The notes below the pieces were generated by a model, which did not search any database, was not told the origin of the DNA, and worked only from the letters and a program-made list of their open reading frames with translations. A DNA stretch of 64,000 bases, taken from contig CBDDYU010000002.1 of the NCBI GenBank assembly GCA_965235655.1, positions 62,001-126,000 on the forward strand. The letters are read 5' to 3'. Position numbers and translations under genes: made by a program. Every line of letters starts with the position of its first letter. Within the stretch, counting starts at the first letter, position 1. This DNA is from CBDDYU01 sp965235655 (GTDB taxonomy: Bacteria; Pseudomonadota; Alphaproteobacteria; Pelagibacterales; Pelagibacteraceae). Positions 35,260-44,817 of this stretch are shown in pieces.

Positions 35260-36075
35260 ATGATATTAGTTAATACTAGTTATTTAGAACAAAATATAGA
35301 TAAGGTTAAAATTATAGATTGCTCATGGCATATGCCTCAAACTAAACGTAATGGTTTTGAAGAATATAAATTAAATCATATTCCAAATGCAATTTTTTTT
35401 GATCTAGATAAGAATTCAAGAATAGATACTGATTTGCCTCACATGTTAATTAATAAAAAGAGTTGGGAAGAGATAGTATCTGAAATGGGTATACAAAATG
35501 ATGATGAAATTATCATTTATGATAACTCTGATGTAATTAGTTCTTGTAGATGTTGGTATAATTTTATTTATTTTGGACACAATCCTAAGCTGGTTCACGT
35601 GTTGGATGGTGGATTTAAAAAATGGAATAATGAAAAAAAAATAATAACAAATCAAATAAGTAAAATAATAAAATCAAACTACAAAGCAGAAGAAAACATT
35701 AGCCTAGTTAAAGATAAAAATTTTATAGATAAAAATATTTCTACTGAAAAATTTAAAGTAATAGATGCCAGAAGTAGAGAAAGATTTAGTGGAAAAGTTC
35801 CAGAACCAAGACAAGGGCTTAGAAGTGGATCCATTCCTAAATCAACTTGCATTCCTTTTAATGAGCTAATAAATGAAGATCATACTTTTAAGACCAAATT
35901 AGAGATTTCGCAGATTTTTAAATCAAATTTAATTGAGATAAATAGTTCTAATGTTGTTTTTTCATGTGGATCAGGGGTTACTGCTTGCGTTTTGGCTCTA
36001 GCTTATTCCTTAATAAATGATAATTATATGCCAAATATTTATGACGGCTCATGGGCTGAATACGGAAAAATCTAA
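35260..36075 (+). CDS. Thiosulfate/3-mercaptopyruvate sulfurtransferase
   Basis: Two tandem rhodanese domains in 271 residues. The N-terminal inactive domain has VKIIDCSWHMP and HIPNAIFFDLD; the C-terminal domain has VIDARSRERFSGKVPEPR, RSGSIP and the active-site Cys236 in SCGSGVTA. The CGSGVT loop points to the mercaptopyruvate type (SseA) rather than the CRKGVT of thiosulfate enzymes, but in vivo donor is uncertain. Sits between msrA and the RND efflux pair with 1-2-base gaps. Confidence 0.87.
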   Translation: MILVNTSYLEQNIDKVKIIDCSWHMPQTKRNGFEEYKLNHIPNAIFFDLDKNSRIDTDLPHMLINKKSWEEIVSEMGIQNDDEIIIYDNSDVISSCRCWYNFIYFGHNPKLVHVLDGGFKKWNNEKKIITNQISKIIKSNYKAEENISLVKDKNFIDKNISTEKFKVIDARSRERFSGKVPEPRQGLRSGSIPKSTCIPFNELINEDHTFKTKLEISQIFKSNLIEINSSNVVFSCGSGVTACVLALAYSLINDNYMPNIYDGSWAEYGKI

Positions 36076-36077
36076 AA

Positions 36078-36947
36078 ATGAAAAGATCTACTAAGATAAC
36101 AAGCATTATATTAATTTTTTTCTTGATCATTACTTCTGTAATTGTTGCAAGAACAATGATTGGAAATCATTTTAAGAAGAAATTTAGCAAAAGACCACCA
36201 CCTGGTATAATTGTAAGTGTGGTTGATGAAAGAGTTTTTGCAAATAAAATAAGTACTTTTGGAACTGCTATACCCTCTCAAACAAAATCATATAAAGTAG
36301 AAAAGTATGAAATATTGTCACCTATAGAATTTAATAAAAAATTAAAAAAAGGTGATGTAATAGCTCAGTTAAAAAATAGAAATATTGTTGCTCCATTTGA
36401 TGGAGTGGTAGGAAAAAGAGATTTTTCAGAAGATTTAGAAGTATCTAAAACATCAATATTAATAAATTTTGATGATGCATCCATAATATACTCAGATGTA
36501 AATATTCCAGAAATATTTACTCCTTATGTAAAAGAAGGCTTACCAGTAGATGTAAAATTTTCTGGATATAAAGATAAAATATTCAACGGTGTAATCGACT
36601 CTTTGTCGAGTAGAATTACTGAAGATACAAGATCCCTTCAAACAAGAATTAAAATTGACAATTCAAATTTTGAAATTTTACCTGGTTCACTTCTAGAATT
36701 TTCAATTAAATATAATGAAAGAAAATCACTTGGAATACCTGATACAGCAATTTTGGTTGAAGGAGATAAATCTTATATTTTTAAAGTTTCTGATGAAAAT
36801 AAAACACAAAAAGTTGAAGTCAAAACTGGTGACCGTCTAGAAGGATTTATGGAAATCAATGATGGATTAAGTGAAGGTGAAAAAATTGTTTCTGAAGGTT
36901 TAAAAAAAGTTAGACCAAATTTTGAAATAAAACCAATTATTAAATAA
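36078..36947 (+). CDS. RND efflux periplasmic adaptor subunit
   Basis: 289-residue membrane-fusion protein with an N-terminal membrane anchor (about residues 7-27), a compact lipoyl/barrel-sandwich (LKKGDVIAQLKNRNIVAPFDGVVGKRDF), a beta-barrel domain (PVDVKFSGYKDKIFNGVIDSLSS) and a membrane-proximal domain. The alpha-hairpin is very short, which is unusual among HlyD/AcrA adaptors. It is followed 2 bases later by the RND permease, its partner. No outer-membrane TolC is present in the window. Confidence 0.85.
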   Translation: MKRSTKITSIILIFFLIITSVIVARTMIGNHFKKKFSKRPPPGIIVSVVDERVFANKISTFGTAIPSQTKSYKVEKYEILSPIEFNKKLKKGDVIAQLKNRNIVAPFDGVVGKRDFSEDLEVSKTSILINFDDASIIYSDVNIPEIFTPYVKEGLPVDVKFSGYKDKIFNGVIDSLSSRITEDTRSLQTRIKIDNSNFEILPGSLLEFSIKYNERKSLGIPDTAILVEGDKSYIFKVSDENKTQKVEVKTGDRLEGFMEINDGLSEGEKIVSEGLKKVRPNFEIKPIIK

Positions 36948-36949
36948 AT

Positions 36950-39900
36950 ATGTTTATTACTGATGTAAGTATTCGTAGACCGGTGGTTGCATGGGTAATG
37001 TCTCTAATTCTAATTATATTTGGAGGTTTTGTTTTTTGGGAACTTCCAGTAAGAGAATTGCCAGACGGAATCCAGCCTCCTGTGGTACAAGTTCAGGTAG
37101 ATTATAAATCAGCTTCAGCTGAGATTATTGATCAAGAAATTACTCAAAAAATTGAAGATGTCATTGGAGGTGCAGAAGGAATTAAAAACATAGACTCAAC
37201 CTCCCTTAATGGCAGAAGCAGAATTAATGTAGAATTTAATACAAATATAGATCTTGATGACGCGGCCAATGATATTAGAGAGAGAGTTTCAAGGGTAGTA
37301 GATAATCTTCCTAGCGAAGCAGATGCACCACAAATTTTAAAACAATCAGCTGGTTTTACAACTACTATGTGGGTTGCCTTATCTTCTCCAACTTGGAGTG
37401 ATCTAGATTTAGGTGATTATGCTGAAAGATATCTAATTGATGTTTTTTCTAGTGTACCTAATGTTGGAAGAATTTTAGTTGGTGGATTAAGAGAATTAAG
37501 TGTGAGGGTTTGGATTGACCCTATTAAACTTGCTGCAAACGACCTTACAATTCAAGAAGTTGAAGGAGCATTGAGAAATGAAAATGTAAATTTACCAGCA
37601 GGTACATTAGAGGCAACTAATAAAGATCTTAATTTAAATATAGATAAATCTTATTCAAATATTGAGAGTATTAAACAACTTCCAATTAAAAAAAGTAAAG
37701 AAAAAGTAATATTACTTTCAGATGTTGCTGAAGTTGAATTTGGACCTGTATCTGAAAAAACTCTTTTTACCGCTCAAAGAAAAAATGCATTAAATCTTAA
37801 AACTGTTGGTATTGGAATATATGCAAAAAGTGGGGCATCAACTGTAGAACTATCAAAAGAAGTAAAAAAGAAGATTGTAGAAGTCAATAAAGCTTTACCT
37901 GAGGGATTAAAACTTGAAATTGCTTTTAACAGAGCAACTTATGTGGGTACAGCGATTGAAGAAGTTTATAAAACTTTAATCATAGCTTTCATACTAGTTG
38001 TTGCAATTATTTATCTTTTTTTAGGTAATCTTAAAGCTGTGATAGTTCCTGCTGTAGCTTTACCTGTAAGTTTAATAGGTTCATTTCTTGGACTATATTT
38101 ATTTGGATTATCGATAAATATTTTTGTCTTATTAAGTTTTATTTTAGCAATTGGAATAATTACAGACGATTCTGTTATTATGACTGATGCTATTTACACT
38201 CGTATCGAAAATGGTGAAACACCACTAGTTGCTGCCTATAAAGGCTCTAAACAAATTACCTTCGCAATCATTGCCACAACTTTAATACTAGTTGCAGTAT
38301 TTTTACCTTTGGTTTTTATAAAAGGAATTGCAGGAACTCTATTTAGAGAAACAGCAATTGCACTATCTTTTTCTATTATAGTTTCATCCTTCGTCGCCTT
38401 AACTCTTTCACCAATGCTTGCCAGTAAATTTTTAATTAAAAAACCAAAAAATAATTTTATTGTTGTTGGATTTGATAAAGCTTTCAAAAGTTTTTCAACT
38501 TTTTATTTAGAAACTTTAGAGTTTTGGATTAATAAAAAAAAAACAATTTCAATATTTATTATTTTAATTTTAGCCGGATCAGTTTTTTTATTTAACTACA
38601 CTACTAAAGAACTTTTACCCAATGAAGACAGGGGATCTTATTTGATTATTGGACAAACTGATGAAGGAAGTTCGTTTGAATATACTAAAGATAAAGCTCA
38701 GCAAATAGAAAATAGATTAATTCCATTACTTGAAGCTGAGGATAGTCCTTATCAAAGGTTAATAATGAGAGTTCCTGGTTTTGGTAGGTCTAGCACAACA
38801 TATAATAGTTTTATTATTATTGCTTTATTAGATGATTGGAAAAATAGAAAAAAAGATAGCCAAACTGTTATGAGAGAAGCTATAGGTAAAATTGTAAGCT
38901 TACCTGAAACTCTAGCTTTTCCTATATCTCCACAATCGATAAGAGTTTCAAGTTATAATAAGCCTGTTCAAATGGTAATTTATGGATCAACTTATGAAGA
39001 GTTAGAAGGTATATCTAATGCAGTAATTAATAAACTTAGAAGTAATAGAAACTTATCTAGAATAGAGTCTGATTACACAAGAAATAAACCAGAAGTAAAA
39101 TTAATTACCAACAAAATTAGAGCAAATGATTTGGGTGTTTCTACAGAAAACATTGGAAAAACACTTAGAGACATTGTATGGCGGAAAAAGAGTAACCACA
39201 TTTAATAATATGGGAAGAGAATACCCAATTATATTGCAGCAATATTTATCAGACAGAAGAAATAAAGAGGATTTATCTAAAATATATGTAAGATCAAATA
39301 CAACAGGTAAATTAGTTTCAATAGTTAGTCTTGTCGATCTTAAAGAAGAAGGCACAGCTGAAGCATTATCAAGATATAATAGGCAGAGAGCTGTAACAAT
39401 TTCAGCAAACATTGAGGAAAATTACTCATTAGCTGATGCCATAAAATATTTAGAAAATATTATGGAAGAAGTTGCACCGACAAATCAAATTACCTGGAAA
39501 GGTGAGTCGGAAGAACTAAAAGAAACTAGTAATGAAATTTTTATAATTTTTGCACTTGCATTACTGACCGCTTACCTTGTAATGGCTGCAACATTTAATT
39601 CTTTTATTCACCCTTTTATTATAATTTTAACAGTACCATTGGCTATTTTTGGTGGACTTGTGTTTATTTTATTCTTGAATAGCTCAATTAATATTTTTTC
39701 CCAAATAGCACTAGTAATCCTAATAGGAGTTTCAACAAAAAATAGTATCTTAATTGTAGATTACGCAAATCAAATAAGAACAACAGGCAAAGAGATTGAA
39801 GATGCAGTAATAGAAGCGTGTAAACTTAGAATTAGACCTATCATTATGACTTCGATTAGTACTATGATTGCAATGATACCTTTGGTAATCGGTAATATTG

Positions 39901-40079
39901 GGCCAGGTGCAGGTGAAGCTTCACGACTAGCTGTTGGATCAACAATTTTAGGAGGAATGATAATTTCAACTTTCTTCACACTTTATGTAACACCCACTAT
40001 GTATTTAACATTAGCTAAAAATACAAAAAGAATTGATGCAATTGATATAGAGCTAAAACAAGAACTTACTAAAAAATAA
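36950..40079 (+). CDS. RND efflux permease (AcrB family), apparent +1 frameshift
   Basis: Proton-driven inner-membrane exporter. The gene is split: frame one runs 36950-39205 (FITDVSIRRPVVAWVMSLI onward, with the TM4 DDSVIMTDA acids), and frame two continues to 40079 (FALALLTAYLVMAATFNS, SRLAVGSTILGG). At 39164-39168 the family sequence continues only if reading moves from CTT (Leu) past one base: KTL then ETLYGGKRVTTFNN. Without the shift, translation stops after about 14 unrelated residues. Joined, the protein has about 1040 residues, the normal RND length. All else looks functional, so a sequencing indel or recent lesion is likely; recoding cannot be excluded. Confidence 0.85.
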
Positions 40080-40674
40080 TATATTTATTGGTAGATAAAG
40101 AATTACTACATTGAGAGAGTTGTTTCTTATAAAGATTAGATTGTTTTTCAACACGTTTAGCTAAACGAATAACTTTTTTATTTTTTTTATAATTTTTATA
40201 ATTTCCCCAACCTTCATGATAAGCAATATATTGTTTAAAAGCATCATTCTTAGATACCTTTAAAATAGATTCTGTTTTATTTGTATACCAACCTATAAAA
40301 TCAACACTGTCCTTGAATCTTGCTCTTGTTGCAAATTTATTGCCAGTTTCATTTTTGTATTGTTGCCACGTTCCTTTTACGGCTTGAGAGTATCCAAAAG
40401 AACTTGAAGGTCTTTTATAAGGAATAACTTTAAATAATTTTTGTCTTGGTGGTTTTGCTAATTGATCAAAATCAGATTCCATTTTAATTATTGCTAACTG
40501 AATATGTGCTGGGGTTCCCCATTTTTGCTCAGTACTTTTCACATGTTTATACCAAAAGTATTTTTCATCAAAAATAGAGCAACTATTAGAGGTATTACTT
40601 GGAATGGATGAGCAAGAAGTAATAATAAAAAAAACTAATATAATAAATTTATTTTTAGAAAATATATTAGGCAT
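40069..40674 (-). CDS. Lytic transglycosylase-like lipoprotein
   Basis: 201 residues. The N-terminus is a lipoprotein signal peptide with Cys in ITSC. The domain that follows has a lysozyme-like SLT arrangement: a catalytic-type Glu in AIIKMESDF, then SSSFGYSQAVKGTWQQY, FIGWYTNK and AYHEGWGNY. It would cut peptidoglycan glycan strands from the envelope side. It ends within the last 11 bases of the RND permease and starts 38 bases from divergent gpmA. Confidence 0.8.
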   Translation of the reverse strand: MPNIFSKNKFIILVFFIITSCSSIPSNTSNSCSIFDEKYFWYKHVKSTEQKWGTPAHIQLAIIKMESDFDQLAKPPRQKLFKVIPYKRPSSSFGYSQAVKGTWQQYKNETGNKFATRARFKDSVDFIGWYTNKTESILKVSKNDAFKQYIAYHEGWGNYKNYKKNKKVIRLAKRVEKQSNLYKKQLSQCSNSLSTNKYIIF

Positions 40675-40712
40675 AAATTGATATAAACATTATAATCATA
40701 AAAATCAAAAAA

Positions 40713-41426
40713 ATGAGTTTATTAATTTTAACCAGACATGGGCAAAGCACCTGGAATTTAGAAAAAAAATTTACTGGATGGGTTGATGTTGATCTAACAG
40801 AACAAGGAAAATTAGAAGCTAAAAAAGCTGGTGAATTAATTAAAAATAACAAAATTTTAATTGATCTTTATTATTCTTCTCTACAGTTAAGGGCAAATAG
40901 TACTCTAAAATTGATACAGGAAGTACTGAAAGATAAAAAAGAATTTAAGAGAGCATGGCAATTAAATGAAAGACATTACGGAGCATTAACTGGATTAAAT
41001 AAAGAAGAAATGAAAGAAAAAATTGGTGAAGATAAAGTTTATCAATTTAGGAGGTCTTGGGATTTAAGGCCAGATAAATTAGATAAAAATAGTCCTTACC
41101 ATCCTTTAAATATTGGAATTTATAATAAGGTTAAAAAAGAAAATATTCCAGATACAGAGTCTTTAAAAGATACTTATGAGAGAGTTGTGAAATACTATAT
41201 GGAAGAAATCGAAAAATATCTTTTAAATAGCAATATATTAATTTCTGCTCATGGAAATTCTATAAGAGCATTATGTAAATATCTTTTTAAATTAGATAAT
41301 GGACAAATTTCACAATTAGAAATTCCAACAGGAAACCCATTATTAATAAGTTTTAACAAAGATAAACAAATTCAAGAATGTAGATATCTCGATGAAACTA
41401 GAGCTAAAAATCTTGTAGTTTTTTAA
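40713..41426 (+). CDS. gpmA: 2,3-bisphosphoglycerate-dependent phosphoglycerate mutase
   Basis: Glycolysis/gluconeogenesis: interconverts 3- and 2-phosphoglycerate. 237 residues with the phosphohistidine motif RHGQSTWN (8-15), WQLNERHYGALTGLNK, RRSWDLRP and the second His in SAHGNSIRAL. The end overlaps the convergent nucleotidyltransferase gene by 23 bases, one of the longer overlaps in the window. The protein is intact. Confidence 0.95.
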   Translation: MSLLILTRHGQSTWNLEKKFTGWVDVDLTEQGKLEAKKAGELIKNNKILIDLYYSSLQLRANSTLKLIQEVLKDKKEFKRAWQLNERHYGALTGLNKEEMKEKIGEDKVYQFRRSWDLRPDKLDKNSPYHPLNIGIYNKVKKENIPDTESLKDTYERVVKYYMEEIEKYLLNSNILISAHGNSIRALCKYLFKLDNGQISQLEIPTGNPLLISFNKDKQIQECRYLDETRAKNLVVF

Positions 41427-42093
41427 ATACTTCTAAATTAGTAAGATGATAAAAGTTTTTTTGACTTTCTATGCCATTTAGTTTTTCTAATTTTATTAAA
41501 TCATCCCAAACTTTTGATATGGAAAAATTTTTAATATTAAAACTTTTGAATAATTTTTTATTCAAAATTTGACAACCTGTATAAATAAAATGATTATCAA
41601 CTTCTTTATAAATTTTATTATCATTTAAAGTAAAATCTCCCTTTAGGTTTTTATCAAAACTTAATCTTTTATTTACAAGAAAAAGTAAATTATCCAAATT
41701 TTTTGAAAAAAAAAATTTTTCCATATTTTTAATTTCCTCCAAATAATCCATATTCCAAACTGTATCTGGATTAAAAATTAAAAAATTTTCATCATTTGAA
41801 TGACTCATCATATTTAAAATACCTCCACCTGTATTTAATATTTCTTTTCCATCATCAATGACTTTAATATTAAGATTGGAATGATTATTTTTTAAATAAT
41901 TAATAATTTGCTCTTTTAAATAAAAAGTATTTAGTAAAATATTTTCAATACCTAGTTTATTAATTAGATTAATGCATTGATCTAAAACTGAAACATTATT
42001 AATTTTTAGTAATGGTTTTGGAACATCGAGTGTGATTGGATTTAATCTTTTTCCATATCCTGCGCATAAAATTAAAGCTGTATTTATTTTCAT
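41404..42093 (-). CDS. MurU-like sugar nucleotidyltransferase
   Basis: 229-residue NDP-sugar pyrophosphorylase. The signature LCAGYGKRLNPITLDVPKPLLKI near the N-terminus and the GGGILNMM and FNPDTVW motifs match MurU (MurNAc-1-phosphate uridylyltransferase). It overlaps the upstream AmgK-like kinase gene by 4 bases. AmgK plus MurU make UDP-MurNAc from recycled MurNAc in Pseudomonas and Caulobacter; the same pairing here supports this role. Other sugar specificities remain possible. Confidence 0.82.
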   Translation of the reverse strand: MKINTALILCAGYGKRLNPITLDVPKPLLKINNVSVLDQCINLINKLGIENILLNTFYLKEQIINYLKNNHSNLNIKVIDDGKEILNTGGGILNMMSHSNDENFLIFNPDTVWNMDYLEEIKNMEKFFFSKNLDNLLFLVNKRLSFDKNLKGDFTLNDNKIYKEVDNHFIYTGCQILNKKLFKSFNIKNFSISKVWDDLIKLEKLNGIESQKNFYHLTNLEVFKKLQDF

Positions 42094-43043
42094 ATTTTTA
42101 TTTTATTTGGAAAATTAGATTTTAAAATTTCTTTTAATTGTTCAAAAATCTTATTTTTATTAATTCTTAAATTAATTAGTTGCCAAGCATATGGAATTAA
42201 TTTTAAATAGTTATTTTTTTTGTCTCTAACTGATAATCTAGTAAATATGCCGATAATTTTAAGATTTCTAAGTACGGACAAAATAACAAAATCATTTTTA
42301 AATTTCTCTTTATCTATTTGAGGGTTTAATTTTAAATAATAATCAATCATTCGATTTTTCTGATTAAGTGATGTTTTAAATCTTACATCATCTACCAATG
42401 AAGCAAGATCATAAGCAATATTACCAATCAATGCATCTTGCGTATCGATTAATCCAAATTCATTTTTATTATACATCATATTAGATACATGAAAATCTCT
42501 ATGAACAAAGGTGTCATTTTTCAACTTTAATGACTTTATCAGTAGCTTAATTTGTTTTTTTAAATTTAAATTTGTAATTAACAAATTTTTTTTATTCAAT
42601 ACTTTTGGGGTATACCAATTGCAAAATAATGATGCTTCTTTTAATAAAATTTTTTTAGAATATTTTTCTAAATGATAATCTTGATTTTTAAACGTCTTAA
42701 CTTTTATATCTTTTATTTTTTGAATTTTATTCAAAAGTTGAATTGTCCTTTTAAAAATAATTTGTTGATTTATTTCTTTATTTTTTAAAATTTGAAAAAC
42801 AGTTTTTTCTCCAAGATCTTCTATTTCTATAAGTCCTTTAGAATATTTTTCAAAAAAAAGTTTTGGTGCAACTATATTATTTTTTAATAAAATCTTATTT
42901 ATCCCATCATAAATTAGTAAATTTTTTCTTTTTTCTTTTTTAGTAAAAACAATTATAGAAGATTTATTATTTTTAGTTTTTCTAAAAAAAGTTCTAAATG
43001 ATGCGTCACCCTTTATCTTTTTTGTATTTTTTAAATCAATCAT
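42090..43043 (-). CDS. AmgK-like sugar kinase (aminoglycoside phosphotransferase fold)
   Basis: 317 residues with the kinase signature FVHRDFHVSNMMY (catalytic Asp), GLIDTQDALIGNIAYDLASLVDDVR (metal-binding Asp), and an N-terminal lobe starting KKIKGDASFRTFFR. This matches AmgK, which phosphorylates MurNAc/GlcNAc at C1. It sits between tsaE and the MurU-like gene in the usual alphaproteobacterial order. Lys-rich insertions reflect base composition. Confidence 0.83.
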   Translation of the reverse strand: MIDLKNTKKIKGDASFRTFFRKTKNNKSSIIVFTKKEKRKNLLIYDGINKILLKNNIVAPKLFFEKYSKGLIEIEDLGEKTVFQILKNKEINQQIIFKRTIQLLNKIQKIKDIKVKTFKNQDYHLEKYSKKILLKEASLFCNWYTPKVLNKKNLLITNLNLKKQIKLLIKSLKLKNDTFVHRDFHVSNMMYNKNEFGLIDTQDALIGNIAYDLASLVDDVRFKTSLNQKNRMIDYYLKLNPQIDKEKFKNDFVILSVLRNLKIIGIFTRLSVRDKKNNYLKLIPYAWQLINLRINKNKIFEQLKEILKSNFPNKIKI

Positions 43044-43044
43044 T

Positions 43045-43503
43045 TCATTTGATATTCAAACCTTTGATTTCTAATGATCTTTTGTTTAAATCTTCTTCAT
43101 AGTTAAAAAACAATTCTATATATTCATTAGATTTATTGTCTATCATTTGTGGCCACTCAATTAGTGAAATTGAATTAAAATTATCTTCAAAAATATTTAA
43201 ATTTATTATCTCTTCTTTCAATTTGATCCTAAAAAGATCATAATGTTTAATTGTTAAGTCCCCTATCTGATATTCGTTTAGAATATTGAATGTGGGACTG
43301 GTTACCTCAGTGATATTAATTTTTTTATCTTTTTGTAATTTATTGATTAAATATCTAACGAATGTTGTTTTTCCAACTCCTATTTCACCGTACAAAAAGA
43401 TGATTTGATTTTTTTTTAACTGAGCTGAAATTTTTTCAGCTATATCTTTAGTAAGTCTTTCAGTGGAAATATCAATTCTACCACTATTAGTAGCGATAGG
43501 CAT
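43045..43503 (-). CDS. tsaE: tRNA threonylcarbamoyladenosine ATPase TsaE
   Basis: ATPase subunit of the t6A tRNA modification complex with TsaB and TsaD. 152 residues; Walker A LYGEIGVGKTTF (37-48), TSPTFNILNEY and HYDLFRI, and the SLIEWPQM motif. The start codon lies inside the end of ahcY (17-base overlap). The partners TsaB/TsaD are not in this window. Confidence 0.92.
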   Translation of the reverse strand: MPIATNSGRIDISTERLTKDIAEKISAQLKKNQIIFLYGEIGVGKTTFVRYLINKLQKDKKINITEVTSPTFNILNEYQIGDLTIKHYDLFRIKLKEEIINLNIFEDNFNSISLIEWPQMIDNKSNEYIELFFNYEEDLNKRSLEIKGLNIK

Positions 43504-44774
43504 CTGGCTTAAATGGACCTTCTACACCAACACTAATGTAATCTGCTTGTTCTTTAGATAATTTAGTTAATTTAGCACCTACTTTTTTAAGATGCAATGT
43601 TGCAACTTTTTCATCCAAATGTTTTGGAAGGACATAGACTTTATTTTCATAATTTTTATGATTATTCCAAAGTTCTATTTGAGCTATAACTTGATTAGTA
43701 AAAGAAGCACTCATTACAAAACTTGGATGACCTGTTGCACATCCTAAATTTACCAGTCTTCCCTCAGCTAAAAGAATAATTCTTTTTCCACTTGGAAGTT
43801 CTATTTCGTGAACTTGTGGTTTTATCTCTGTCCATTTATAATTTCTTAGAGCTTCAACTTGAATTTCATTATCAAAATGACCAATATTACATAAGATTGC
43901 TCTATCTTTCATATCTCTCATATGATCTGCTGTAACAATATCTTTATTACCGGTAGCAGTTACTACTATATCGGCTCTACTGATAGCTTCTTCCATTAAA
44001 ACTACCTCATAACCTTCCATCGCAGCTTGTAATGCACATATTGGATCTGCCTCTGTTACTAGAACTCTTGCCCCACTTTGTCTTAAAGATGCTGCACTAC
44101 CTTTTCCAACATCACCAAACCCAGCAACGATTGCTATCTTCCCTGACATCATAACATCTGTTGCTCTTCTTATTCCATCAACCAAACTTTCTCTACAACC
44201 ATACAAGTTATCAAATTTTGATTTAGTAACTGAATCATTAACGTTTATAGCAGGCACCATTAGAGATTTATCTTTTTCCATCTTATTCAATGCCTTAATT
44301 CCAGTGGTTGTCTCTTCTGAAACGCCTCTTACTTCTTTTAATAATTCTTTATATTCTTTATGCATGATGGCAGTAAGATCTCCTCCATCATCTAATAACA
44401 TATTAGGTTTCCAATCAGGCTTTCCAACAATAGTTTGTTTAATACACCATAAATATTCTTCTTCTGTTTCACCCTTCCATGCATAAACAGGTATTCCAAC
44501 TTTCGCTATCGCTGCCGCTGCATGATCTTGTGTTGAAAATATATTGCATGATGACCATCTGACATCAGCACCTAGGTCTGTTAGGGTTTCAATTAATACA
44601 GCTGTTTGAATAGTCATATGTAGACAGCCAATTATCTTGGCTCCTTTTAAAGGTTTTTTTCCAGCATATTCTTCCCTTAATGCCATTAAGTCCAGGCATT
44701 TCACTCTCAGCTATTGAAATTTCTTTTCTACCAAAATCGGCTAATGATAAATCTTTTACTTTAAAATCTTCCAT
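43487..44774 (-). CDS. ahcY: S-adenosylhomocysteine hydrolase, apparent +1 frameshift near the 5' end
   Basis: Splits S-adenosylhomocysteine to adenosine and homocysteine. The true N-terminus is at 44774 (KVKDLSLADFGRKEISIAES, then EMPGL), but after CTT at 44690-44688 one extra A (44687/44686) breaks the frame. The family sequence MALREEYAGKKPLKGAKIIGC resumes in the next frame and continues to 43487 with NVNDSVTKSKFDN, GFGDVGKGSAA (NAD site) and the C-terminal KPDAYRY. Joined length is about 429 residues. A shorter start at 44704 would lack 29 conserved residues. Downstream of chvI-chvG, as in many alphaproteobacteria. Because the enzyme is central, an assembly indel is the simplest cause. 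Confidence 0.88.
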
Positions 44775-44817
44775 GGCAGGCTTTCTAACAACAAAGTGTT
44801 AATTAATCAATAAAAGT

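Noticed and set aside
40667..40852. Open frame antisense to the start of gpmA
   Set aside because: It is the complement of the conserved RHGQSTWN region of gpmA and has no independent support.
44775..44817. SAH riboswitch before ahcY
   Set aside because: Only 43 bases separate ahcY from chvG, and no SAH aptamer motif is visible.
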